Positions 1 through 6,666 of a DNA stretch of 64,000 bases are shown here, one piece after another. The notes under the pieces were generated by a model. The model saw nothing but the letters and a program-made list of their open reading frames with translations, was not told where the DNA came from and ran no database searches. A program made the translations under genes and the position numbers. Numbering within the stretch: position 1 is the stretch's first letter; the number at the start of each line of letters is the position of its first letter. The DNA comes from an uncultured Collinsella sp. (lineage in GTDB: Bacteria > Actinomycetota > Coriobacteriia > Coriobacteriales > Coriobacteriaceae), in NCBI GenBank assembly GCA_959020715.1, contig CAUESV010000003.1:1-64000 (forward strand). Direction: 5' to 3'.

Positions 1-39
1 ACTGCGGGAATGGCCTATTTGCTCAATGTGTTCGGCTGA
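1..39 (+). CDS. C-terminal fragment of an unknown protein (runs off the left edge)
   Basis: The first 39 bases read in one plus-strand frame to a TGA at 37-39 and give the hydrophobic tail TAGMAYLLNVFG. It looks like the end of a membrane protein, but it is too short to name. No terminator follows before the tRNA-Arg repeat region. Confidence 0.45.
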   Translation, partial: TAGMAYLLNVFG

Positions 40-80
40 GATCGGAAATCAACCATTTACGGAGTGGTGATTAAGCTGTT

Positions 81-351
81 CGCGCCTCGACCGAGGTTCG
101 AATCCATGCCTGGTTTCCTAAAAAGAAAAGCCCCCGTTGCCGGAGGCTTTCAAGTTCAATTGGTGCGGCGTATAGGATTCCGCGCATCCGCTTCGCGGAT
201 CCGCACCGGCTTCGCCCGCCTGCCGGCGGACTCGCCCGCTCGCTACGGACGCTCCGCGTCCGCTTCACGCTCGCGCCTCGACCGAGGTTCGAATCCATGC
301 GGCGTCTGCCTAAAAGAAAAGCCCCCGTTGCCGGAGGCTTTCAAGTTCAAT
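81..351 (-). repeat. tRNA-Arg 3'-end repeat with mini-hairpin array
   Basis: Bases 121-180 repeat 312-371 exactly (60 bp), and 81-109 repeat 272-300 exactly. Both are offset by 191 bp. The copied block holds the 3' part of tRNA-Arg (T-arm half, acceptor strand, CCA) plus its terminator. The 272-300 block carries the Arg T-arm motif GGTTCGAATCC in inverted orientation. Between the copies, 181-271 is an array of short GC hairpins: ATCCGC/GCGGAT around a GAA-type triloop, GGACGC/GCGTCC, and a GCCGGC-centred one. No anticodon arm is present in the distal copy, so it is not a second tRNA gene. A related unit follows tRNA-Leu and tRNA-Phe. Confidence 0.85.
311..340 (-). terminator. Terminator of tRNA-Arg
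   Basis: On the minus strand AAGCCTCC pairs with GGGGGCTT (one G-T pair), followed by TTTTCTTTTA. It begins about 12 bases after the CCA end. An identical copy lies at 120-149 in the distal repeat. Confidence 0.8.
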
Positions 352-428
352 TGGTGCGGCGTATAGGATTCGAACCTATGACGTTCTGATTCGTAGTCAG
401 ACCCTCTATCCAGCTGAGGTAACGCCGC
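352..428 (-). tRNA. tRNA-Arg(ACG)
   Basis: The minus strand folds as a full cloverleaf. Acceptor GCGGCGT pairs with ACGCCGC. The anticodon loop CTACGAA gives anticodon ACG (read as ICG after deamination). The T-arm is GGTTCGAATCC, and CCA is encoded at 354-352. ACG decodes CGU/CGC/CGA. Its 3' end is duplicated 191 bp downstream. Confidence 0.96.
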
Positions 429-440
429 AGCGCAAGACAT

Positions 441-469
441 ATAAAACCACTTTAGTTCGTTAGAGTCAA
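441..469 (-). promoter_or_regulatory. Promoter of tRNA-Arg
   Basis: On the minus strand TTGACT (469-464) and TTTTAT (446-441) are separated by 17 bp, about 13 bases upstream of the mature tRNA 5' end. This matches a sigma-70 type promoter. Confidence 0.6.
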
Positions 470-507
470 GCAAAATCTAAAACTTTTTTCGCGCGGGCCG
501 CAATTTG

Positions 508-885
508 TCACGCTGCACCACAAGCATCAGCGCTTCTTGTGCGATCGATTGGCTTCTCAATCACATCGAACCCGGCGCCAAGCTCCCCCAGAAGCGAACG
601 CACCCGTTGGGCACAGTCGTAGTCGGCAAACGAGATACCCAGCATGCGCGCCACCTGGTTAGAAGTTCCCACCTCATAAAACCGCTCAAGCGCCACAAGC
701 CCCTCATGCGCCACAAACGTCTCGACCACATGCGGCGACTCCTCAAAGCACCATTGCGTCAATGGTCCCTCACTCGTCTGCCGAACCACCAAGCCACCCA
801 TACCCGATGGCTCGCACGTTACCAGCAGGTGTTCCCCGCCCTCATCGCTCTGGAACAAAACAACCCGCTCGTCGAACAGCCCCAT
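508..885 (-). CDS. Hypothetical protein, about 125 aa
   Basis: No family was recognised. It is a small acidic protein rich in short-chain and charged residues, without a membrane segment or obvious metal motif. The middle reads like a regulatory fold: HEGLVALERFYEVG, then NQVARMLGISFADYDCAQ, which could be a helix-turn-helix-like stretch (inference). I place the start at ATG 885 because AAAGGGG lies 5 bases upstream. A GTG at 888 would be too close to that ribosome site. It sits between tRNA-Arg and serS on the same strand as both. The serS terminator lies upstream of it, so it is probably transcribed alone. The opposite-strand frame here has unnatural composition. Confidence 0.6.
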   Translation of the reverse strand: MGLFDERVVLFQSDEGGEHLLVTCEPSGMGGLVVRQTSEGPLTQWCFEESPHVVETFVAHEGLVALERFYEVGTSNQVARMLGISFADYDCAQRVRSLLGELGAGFDVIEKPIDRTRSADACGAA

Positions 886-1004
886 CACATCCCCTTTCTC
901 TTGCTCTTAGTTAGCAAAAGCATAGCAGGTAGATGCATGTATACAGAACGTCTGTTCGTGTGTTTTCTATCGAGCTGTCCGCACGGCATGGTATAGCCGT
1001 ACAC

Positions 1005-1032
1005 AAAAAGGGCGCCCCTAAAAGGAGCGCCC
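1005..1032 (-). terminator. Terminator of serS
   Basis: The minus strand reads GGGCGCTCC-TTTTA-GGGGCGCCC followed by TTTTT, a strong intrinsic terminator 25 bases after the serS stop. Confidence 0.85.
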
Positions 1033-1056
1033 TCGCAAATCGCCTATGCAGCTAGT

Positions 1057-2340
1057 TTACGCGACCGGCTCGATCTTCTCGAGGCCGCCCATGTAGGGAC
1101 GCAGAACCTCGGGGATCGTGATGGTGCCGTCGGCGTTCTGGTAGTTCTCCAGAATGGCAGCCATGGTACGACCAGCCGGCAGGCCGGAACCGTTAAGGGT
1201 GTGCAGGTAGCGCGAACCCTTGAAGTTCTCGGGGTCGCGATACTTGATGTTGGCACGACGGGCCTGGAAGTCGCCGCAATTGGAGCAGGAGCTGATTTCC
1301 TTGTAGGCGTTGTAGCTCGGCAGCCAGACCTCGACGTCGTAGGTCTGACGAGCAGAGAAGCCCAGGTCGCCGGTGCACAGGCTAATCACGCGATACGGAA
1401 GGCCCAGCTGCTGCAGCAGGTACTCGGCCTCGGCGGTCATACTCTCGAGCTCCTCGTCGGACTCCTCCGGCTTAGCGAACTTGACCATCTCGACCTTGTC
1501 GAACTCGTGCTGACGGATAATGCCGCGGGTGTCGCGACCGGCGGAACCGGCCTCCTCGCGGAAGCAGGGGGTGAAGGCGGTGTAGCGGCGCGGCAGGGTG
1601 TCGGCATCGAGGACCTCGCCGGCGTGCAGATTGGTGAGCACGACCTCAGCGGTGGGGATCAGGAAGTTGTCGCCCGAGACGTGATAGGCGTCGTCCTCGA
1701 ACTTGGGCAGCTGACCCGTGCCGAACATGGTCTGACGCTTGACGACGATGGGCGGCCACCACTCCTTGAAGCCACGGCTCGTGTGCGTGTCCAGGAAAAA
1801 GTTGATAAGGGCGCGCTCCAGGCGGGCGCCGGCGCCACCGAGAACGGTGAAGCGGCTGCCGGAGAGCTTGTTGCCGCGCTCGAAGTCGAGGATGTCGAGG
1901 TCGGTGCCCAGATCCCAGTGCGGCTTAAAGTCGAAGTCGAACTCGCGCGGGGTGCCCCAACGACGACGCTCGATGTTCTCGTCCTCGTCCTTACCGTACG
2001 GGGTGGCCTCGCACGGAATGTTGGGCAGGTGAGACATGAAGTCGTACTGCTCCTGCTCAAGAGCGGTACGGCGCTCGGCCAGACCGTCGATCTTCTCGTT
2101 GACGGCGCGCACGGCCTCCTTGGCGGCCTCGGCCTCGTCCTTCTTGCCCTCCTTCATCAGGGCGCCGATCTTCTTGGACTCGGCATTACGCGTAGCCTGG
2201 AGCTCCTCGACCTCGGTGATAACGGCACGACGCTCGTCGTCGAGCTCAAAGAACTTCTCGCGATCCCAAGACGTCTGGCGATTTGCCATGGCGGTATCGA
2301 TGGCATCGGGGTTCTCGCGAACAAACTTGATATCAAGCAT
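1057..2340 (-). CDS. serS: Seryl-tRNA synthetase
   Basis: Charges tRNA-Ser with serine in the cytoplasm. The 427-aa product has the usual class II SerRS plan. Residues about 30-100 form the antiparallel coiled-coil arm (LDDERRAVITEVEELQ onward) that binds the long variable arm of tRNA-Ser. The catalytic domain carries motif 2 (CFREEAGSAGRDTRG) and motif 3 (GSGLPAGRTMAAILENYQ) near the C-terminus. The start is ATG 2340 (MLDIKFVREN), with GGAGG just upstream. An upstream in-frame ATG has no ribosome site and would add nine residues foreign to the family. A terminator follows at 1005-1032. No T-box is visible in the short leader, unlike pheS later in the window. Confidence 0.97.
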   Translation of the reverse strand: MLDIKFVRENPDAIDTAMANRQTSWDREKFFELDDERRAVITEVEELQATRNAESKKIGALMKEGKKDEAEAAKEAVRAVNEKIDGLAERRTALEQEQYDFMSHLPNIPCEATPYGKDEDENIERRRWGTPREFDFDFKPHWDLGTDLDILDFERGNKLSGSRFTVLGGAGARLERALINFFLDTHTSRGFKEWWPPIVVKRQTMFGTGQLPKFEDDAYHVSGDNFLIPTAEVVLTNLHAGEVLDADTLPRRYTAFTPCFREEAGSAGRDTRGIIRQHEFDKVEMVKFAKPEESDEELESMTAEAEYLLQQLGLPYRVISLCTGDLGFSARQTYDVEVWLPSYNAYKEISSCSNCGDFQARRANIKYRDPENFKGSRYLHTLNGSGLPAGRTMAAILENYQNADGTITIPEVLRPYMGGLEKIEPVA

Positions 2341-2380
2341 TAGATCCTCCGGCGATATACATTCCATTTAGGTTGCAACC

Positions 2381-2407
2381 TTGTACATGTATGGGCAAGT
2401 ATATACT
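2381..2407 (+). promoter_or_regulatory. Candidate promoter of the small membrane protein
   Basis: TTGTAC (2381-2386) and TATACT (2402-2407) are 15 bp apart, in the 111-bp divergent gap between serS and the small plus-strand gene. The short spacer lowers confidence. Confidence 0.35.
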
Positions 2408-2451
2408 TATGAGCGTTTACGACCCAACTCAACTACGCAAGAAGGCACCCA

Positions 2452-2625
2452 ATGGACGCAGTTTTTTCCTTTTTGTTTGGCACCCGCACCGGTTTTGCCA
2501 TCCTTTTCGCCGGCGGTATCCTGCTATTTGCGATTCTTGCCTTTGTGATGGAGAAGCGCACCCATAAGATGTATGTCGACCGCGGCCCCAAGTCCGAGGA
2601 CGAAGAAGACAGCTTCTGGGATTAA
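2452..2625 (+). CDS. Small single-pass membrane protein, 57 aa
   Basis: An ATG at 2452 with AAGAAGG 5-6 bases upstream opens a 57-codon frame ending at TAA 2625. The predicted protein has a hydrophobic segment at about residues 13-33 (TGFAILFAGGILLFAILAF). A basic stretch MEKRTHKMY follows, then an acidic tail ending EDEEDSFWD. The positive-inside rule suggests an outside N-terminus and a cytoplasmic charged tail. No family was recognised. It is divergent from serS, and a strong bidirectional hairpin (2676-2718) ends it. Codon usage is biased in the local way (GCC, GGC, CGC), supporting real coding. Confidence 0.7.
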   Translation: MDAVFSFLFGTRTGFAILFAGGILLFAILAFVMEKRTHKMYVDRGPKSEDEEDSFWD

Positions 2626-2675
2626 CCTGCCAAAAAGGACAGGTTTATTTTGTCGGTTTTAATCTGGGCAAACGC

Positions 2676-2718
2676 AAGCGCCTCGCAACTGGAATTGAGC
2701 CAGTTGCGAGGCGCTTTT
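2676..2718. terminator. Bidirectional terminator between small membrane gene and proC
   Basis: A 17-bp perfect stem (2676-2692 with 2700-2716) with a 7-base loop is flanked by T-rich sequence on the right and A-rich on the left. It serves convergent genes on both sides. Confidence 0.75.
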
Positions 2719-2743
2719 CGTACATACGACAAAACCGCAGGAA

Positions 2744-2782
2744 AAACCTGCCAAAATGAACCTGTCCCTAAATGGCAGGTTT
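2744..2782. repeat. Hairpin with CCTGTCC loop, copy 1
   Basis: AAACCTGCCA (2744-2753) pairs with TGGCAGGTTT (2773-2782), enclosing a loop with ACCTGTCCC. The last base overlaps the proC stop codon. Hairpins with different stems but the same loop motif lie at 53726-53762, 55516-55558 and 55585-55625. Confidence 0.6.
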
Positions 2783-3552
2783 TACTGGAGGGTGGCGTCG
2801 ATGGCCTTGACGAGGGCGCTGCGCATGCCGGCGTCCTCGAGCGCGACGACGCCCTTGATGGTAGCACCGCCGGGCGAGCACACGGCATCCTTCATCGCTG
2901 CGGGATGCTGACCGGTTGCAAGCTGCAGCTTTGCCGTACCCAGCACCATCTGGCTCACAATGCGATAGGCATCGGCGCGCGGAATACCGTGTTTGACGGC
3001 CGCATCGCCCAGAGCCTCGATCGCCATGGCAACAAACGCCGGGGCGCAACCGCCCACGGTACCGCCCACAAACAGCAGATTCGAATCGAGCTCGACCACC
3101 GTGCCAAGCTTACCGAGCAGGTCGAGCACCACAGCACGCTGCTCGTCGTTAAGCGTCGAAGCCTTCTCGCAGGCGATGACGCCCTCGCCTACCGAAACCG
3201 GCGTGTTGGGCACCGTCGAGATATGCGCGACGCCCGGCAGGACCTGCTCCCACTTGGCACTGTCCCAGGTCCAGGCAACCGACAGAACGACCTTTTTGGC
3301 AAGAGCATCCTTGAGCGGGGCGAATACCTTCTCGATCATGTACGGTTTGACCGCAGCGACCACGATATCGGATGCGGCGACAACCTCGGCGGCATCGTGG
3401 CAAGCGGCCATCCCGCGCGCCTCGCAGCGCCCAACCAGCGCGTCGTAGCGACCCGCGCAGGCGCACATGTCGCTCGCAGCTACACCGGCAGCGATCCAGC
3501 CATCGGCCATAGCGCTCGCCATATTGCCAAAACCGACAAATCCAATCTTCAT
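2782..3552 (-). CDS. proC: Pyrroline-5-carboxylate reductase
   Basis: Catalyses the NAD(P)H-dependent last step of proline synthesis in the cytoplasm. The 256-aa length is normal. The N-terminus MKIGFVGFGNMASAMADGW is the Rossmann dinucleotide site. The C-terminal dimerisation region has the ProC signature SPGGATIKGVVALEDAG. AAAGGACT precedes the ATG. It is transcribed alone or after rlmH (73-bp gap). ProA and ProB are not in the window. Confidence 0.95.
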   Translation of the reverse strand: MKIGFVGFGNMASAMADGWIAAGVAASDMCACAGRYDALVGRCEARGMAACHDAAEVVAASDIVVAAVKPYMIEKVFAPLKDALAKKVVLSVAWTWDSAKWEQVLPGVAHISTVPNTPVSVGEGVIACEKASTLNDEQRAVVLDLLGKLGTVVELDSNLLFVGGTVGGCAPAFVAMAIEALGDAAVKHGIPRADAYRIVSQMVLGTAKLQLATGQHPAAMKDAVCSPGGATIKGVVALEDAGMRSALVKAIDATLQ

Positions 3553-3625
3553 ATCTCATAGTCCTTTCAGACACATTCCTCAAAACGAAAGGTATTGTCC
3601 CACGCCATTGTTTCGTATTGCCGAC

Positions 3626-4096
3626 CTATTTGTGATACGGCTCGCCACGACTGATCTTGCAGGCGCGGTAGATCTGCTCCAGCAGCACCACGCGCGCCAA
3701 GTTATGCGGCAAGGTAATACGTCCAAAGCTGAGCATCTCGTCGGCTCGTGCGCGCACGTCATCGCTCACGCCGTCCGATCCGCCAATTACAAAGGCGATG
3801 TCGCTGTTACCACGTAGCATAAGATCATCGAGCCGCGCCGAAAGTTCCTCGCTCGAGCGCTCTTTGCCCTCAATGGCCAGCAAGATCACATGTGCTCGAG
3901 GCGGCAGGGCTGTAAGAATCGCCGCCCCCTCCTTGTCGCGCGCGGCATCCACGCCGCCCGCCTTAGCCGGGTCGATATCGGCCACCTCGCGGATATCCAC
4001 CTTGGCATAGGCACCTAGGCGCTTGGTGTACTCAGCGCACGCGTCCTTCCAAAAGCGCTCCTTGAGCTTACCGACGCAAACGACGGTGTATTTCAC
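3626..4096 (-). CDS. rlmH: 23S rRNA (pseudouridine-1915-N3)-methyltransferase
   Basis: Methylates pseudouridine 1915 in helix 69 of 23S rRNA on assembled ribosomes, using SAM. The 156-aa SPOUT protein has the expected FVIGGSDGVSDDV SAM-binding knot. Its C-terminal end is RACKISRGEPYHK, whose YH dipeptide is typical of RlmH. It starts with GTG at 4096, preceded by AAGGAG. It begins 6 bases after the SPFH gene, so the two are probably cotranscribed. Confidence 0.96.
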   Translation of the reverse strand: MKYTVVCVGKLKERFWKDACAEYTKRLGAYAKVDIREVADIDPAKAGGVDAARDKEGAAILTALPPRAHVILLAIEGKERSSEELSARLDDLMLRGNSDIAFVIGGSDGVSDDVRARADEMLSFGRITLPHNLARVVLLEQIYRACKISRGEPYHK

Positions 4097-4102
4097 GCGC
4101 GT

Positions 4103-5041
4103 CTACTCCTTCGAATCGTTTTGAACTTTGCCGGCGGCCAGCATCTGCTCGAACATCGAGGCCGACTGCGAAAAGTCGCTCGGCAGCACGACCGTCGAGG
4201 TTTTACCCGTGCGAGCGAACTCCGTCATCATCTCGGACCACTGCGTAAACATGAACAGTTGGTTGGCCTCGTCATTGCCGACACCCGTCTCCTGGATGAT
4301 CTCGAGCGAATCTTTGATACCCAGTGCGATGGCCTTGCGCTGGTTGGCGATGCCCTCGCCCGCCTTTTCCATTGCCTCGGCCTCGGCGGTCGCCTCGGTG
4401 ACGCGCTTGATGCGGTCTGCCTCGGCGAGCTCCTGTGCCGCAGCGCGCTTGCGCTGGGCGGCGTTGATGTCGTTCATGGAGTTCTCAACCTCGGTCGGCA
4501 GTGCGATTTTGGTGATGAGCGTCGACACGAGGGTGAAGCCGTAGGCGGCCATCTGCTCGGAAACGGTAGCGTTGACATCCTTGGCGATGTCATCCTTCTT
4601 GGCAAAGACCTCATCGAGTGTGTAGACAGGAATCGAAGAGCGCAGGGCGTCGGTGATGAAGTCACGCATCTGGTCGACGGGCTCCTGCAGCATGTAGTAG
4701 CTCTTGTAGATGCCCGAATCTGCCGGGCCGGCGCCCATGTCGTAGCTCACGTGGTACTGAGCGGAGACCTCAAGGCCGATGGTCACGTTGTCCTGGGTCT
4801 TAACGTCGATGCCAAAACCGTTTTTCATGGTGCGCAGGCTCACCGTGGCGGCCTTGCGGTCGATCACGGGCACCTTCACGTGGAAGCCCGCGTTGACGAT
4901 ACGATTGAACTTACCCAAGCGCTCGATGATTACGGCGTGCTGCTGTTCAACGACATAACAGGCGTTGGGGAGCAGCAGCAACAGGATGATGATGGGAATC
5001 AAAAGGCTGGTAAGGGCGGCGATGATACCGGAAAACAGCAT
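4103..5041 (-). CDS. SPFH/Band 7 membrane-anchored protein
   Basis: A 312-aa stomatin/prohibitin-type protein. Residues about 5-28 form one membrane anchor (FSGIIAALTSLLIPIIILLL). The SPFH domain follows (VVEQQHAVIIERLGKFNRI, then the conserved KVPVIDRKAATVSLR). Next comes an Ala/Glu-rich coiled coil around NAAQRKRAAAQELAEADR. Such proteins oligomerise as membrane scaffolds, often with proteases, but no protease partner is nearby. The start is ATG 5041 with AGAGGAG upstream. An ATG 21 bases earlier lacks a site. It is probably cotranscribed with rlmH. Confidence 0.9.
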   Translation of the reverse strand: MLFSGIIAALTSLLIPIIILLLLLPNACYVVEQQHAVIIERLGKFNRIVNAGFHVKVPVIDRKAATVSLRTMKNGFGIDVKTQDNVTIGLEVSAQYHVSYDMGAGPADSGIYKSYYMLQEPVDQMRDFITDALRSSIPVYTLDEVFAKKDDIAKDVNATVSEQMAAYGFTLVSTLITKIALPTEVENSMNDINAAQRKRAAAQELAEADRIKRVTEATAEAEAMEKAGEGIANQRKAIALGIKDSLEIIQETGVGNDEANQLFMFTQWSEMMTEFARTGKTSTVVLPSDFSQSASMFEQMLAAGKVQNDSKE

Positions 5042-5115
5042 GGTCTCTCCTCTGATAGGCACACGTTGGGACTAGGATACCCGCACGAAGCAGCTGTGTG
5101 GCACCAACAAGAGGA

Positions 5116-5342
5116 CCCGTGGTCAAAAAAGGCCAAATATGAGTACTGTTACCAGTTTAGTAACAGCGTATTTGGGTCAAAATCGCCTCTTTGAACCCGA
5201 AGTCTATCGAAATTACTTCATTTCGTCTCAAGATTTAGCCAAATTAGCGTACATCTGTTGCGTAAAATGAGCAAAAATGGCTTCGTGAAATGTCTCTATT
5301 TTCGTGCCAGTACTCATATTTGCCACTTTTTGACCACAGGGG
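5116..5342. mobile_element. MITE-like AT-rich inverted-repeat element
   Basis: Left arm 5116-5148 and right arm 5308-5342 are near-perfect inverted repeats of about 33 bp, sharing TGGTCAAAAA and AAATATGAGTACTG. They enclose about 160 bp that is clearly AT-richer than its surroundings and has no convincing gene. The gap between the SPFH gene and the tRNA-Leu repeat is otherwise empty. A non-autonomous transposable element is the best reading. No transposase is encoded and no clear target duplication was seen. Confidence 0.55.
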
Positions 5343-5383
5343 CATCTACCGCGCGAAATCGATAGGTCAAATCTGCCAAAAAC

Positions 5384-5622
5384 GGCCCATAACAAAAAAG
5401 CCCCCATTGCTGGGAGCTCTTTCAATCAATGGTGCGGGCGAAAGGACGTCCGCGTATCCGCTTCGCGGATCCGCACCGGCTTCGCCCGCCTGCCGGCGGA
5501 CTCGCCAGCTCGCTAAAAACGCTCCGCGTTTTCTTTACGCTCGCTCCTTCGCAGGTTCAAGTCCCCGCGATGGGCCCATAACAAAAAAGCCCCCATTGCT
5601 GGGAGCTCTTTCATTTAATGGT
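5384..5622 (-). repeat. tRNA-Leu 3'-end repeat with mini-hairpin array
   Basis: Bases 5384-5447 repeat 5573-5636 with only a few mismatches, offset 189 bp. The copied block covers the 3' end of tRNA-Leu, its CCA, its terminator and GGCCCAT. Just outside the proximal terminator, the Leu T-arm motif GGTTCAAGTCC appears inverted (around 5553-5563). The spacer 5451-5543 is nearly identical to the tRNA-Arg spacer 181-271. One hairpin is GGACGC/GCGTCC in Arg but AAAACGC/GCGTTTT in Leu, a compensated change. Confidence 0.85.
5583..5607 (-). terminator. Terminator of tRNA-Leu
   Basis: The minus strand reads AGCTCCC-AGCAAT-GGGGGCT followed by TTTTTT, 12 bases after the CCA. It is duplicated in the distal repeat at about 5394-5418. 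Confidence 0.8.
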
Positions 5623-5705
5623 GCGGGCGAAAGGACTTGAACCTTCATGGGGTTGCCCCCATACGGACCTGAACCGTACGCGTCTGCCAATTCCGCCACG
5701 CCCGC
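5619..5705 (-). tRNA. tRNA-Leu(CAG)
   Basis: An 87-nt cloverleaf with a long class II variable arm. Acceptor GCGGGCG pairs with CGCCCGC, anticodon loop TTCAGGT gives CAG, the T-arm is GGTTCAAGTCC, and CCA is encoded at 5621-5619. Confidence 0.96.
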
Positions 5706-5716
5706 GTGCAGGAATT

Positions 5717-5745
5717 AGAATAACGGAGCGCCACCGCGAACGCAA
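5717..5745 (-). promoter_or_regulatory. Promoter of tRNA-Leu
   Basis: On the minus strand TTGCGT (5745-5740) and TATTCT (5722-5717) have a 17-bp spacer and lie 11 bases before the tRNA 5' end. Confidence 0.65.
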
Positions 5746-5748
5746 GAA

Positions 5749-6666
5749 CTATTTTTGAAAAAGTTTGCAGGCATTTTCCCAGGCGGCTCGAGCGATTGCT
5801 TCGGCGTCCTCACCGGTACGATCGACGCGGTCGTTGACCAGCGCGTTTGCCGTGATGGAAATCATTGCAGGCTCGCACTCAAGACCGCGAATGGGCTCCG
5901 GCGCCATATAGGGACAATCCGTCTCGAACAAAATACGGTCGAGCGGGGTTGCCGCGAATGCCTCGCGCACGTCGTCGTTGCGCTTAAAGGTAGCCGCGCC
6001 GCCATAGGCGATGTAACAACCCAAATCCACAAAGCGCTCCATCGTGGCTCGGTCCTCGCCAAAGCAGTGCAGTACGCAACCGGCCTGGGGCACGCCGACC
6101 TCGCGCAACACGTTATAGGCGTCCACATGCGAGGTGCGCTCCCCGTCCGTGTCCTCATGACGCAGATGCAGCTCTACCGGCACATTGCGGCGTACGGCAA
6201 CGTCGAGTTGGCGTGCCATACAGTCGATCTGCACGTCGTGGGGCGCCGGCGCAATATCGTCGTCGTAATCCATGTGGTAGTCCAAACCGATCTCGCCAAT
6301 ACCAACGCATAGGGGATCATCGAGCGCAGTCACAATCTGGGCATGGATGTTATCGGTGTAGTCGGGCGCGCCATACGGATGCACACCGGCGAGATACTTG
6401 ACCTGCGGAATATCCCGCATCGGCAGGATTTCGCGAACCAGCCAGTCGCTATAGTCCGTCACGCTGCGCTTGTCGGCGATAGGGTCGAAGACCGTCACCA
6501 ACAGGTCGATGCCTGCCGCCTTGGCACGCACGAGTGTCTCGGGCACATCCTTGCCCCAGAACGAAAGCAGATGCGCATGCGTGTCGGCAAGCGGTGCCAA
6601 GGGTACGGGACAAGCAACCGTCTTCTTTTTCTTGGTAAACGTCACGCGTTCGGCATTAAGCGTCAT
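5749..6666 (-). CDS. tatD: TatD-family metal-dependent deoxyribonuclease
   Basis: A 305-aa cytoplasmic metal-dependent hydrolase of the TatD/YcfH family (3'-5' exonuclease and DNA repair roles are known for the family). The metal-site motifs are all present: DTHAHL near the N-terminus, GEIGLDYH, HLRHED, HCFGED and ETDCPYMAPEP. I start at ATG 6666 (MTLNAERVTFTKKKK). GGAGC lies upstream, and the gene overlaps the ksgA stop by 11 bases, which indicates coupling. A longer in-frame extension into ksgA has unnatural arginine-rich composition. The tRNA-Leu promoter lies just beyond its stop. Confidence 0.93.
   Translation of the reverse strand: MTLNAERVTFTKKKKTVACPVPLAPLADTHAHLLSFWGKDVPETLVRAKAAGIDLLVTVFDPIADKRSVTDYSDWLVREILPMRDIPQVKYLAGVHPYGAPDYTDNIHAQIVTALDDPLCVGIGEIGLDYHMDYDDDIAPAPHDVQIDCMARQLDVAVRRNVPVELHLRHEDTDGERTSHVDAYNVLREVGVPQAGCVLHCFGEDRATMERFVDLGCYIAYGGAATFKRNDDVREAFAATPLDRILFETDCPYMAPEPIRGLECEPAMISITANALVNDRVDRTGEDAEAIARAAWENACKLFQK

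Noticed and set aside
121..180. A second tRNA-Arg gene
   Set aside because: Only the 3' third of the tRNA is present; there is no anticodon or D-arm. The same applies to the Leu (5430-5447) and Phe (11539-11556) copies.
1201..2343. 380-codon plus-strand frame over serS
   Set aside because: Antisense shadow of serS: composition rich in Leu, Val, Gly and His, with no ribosome site or family motif.
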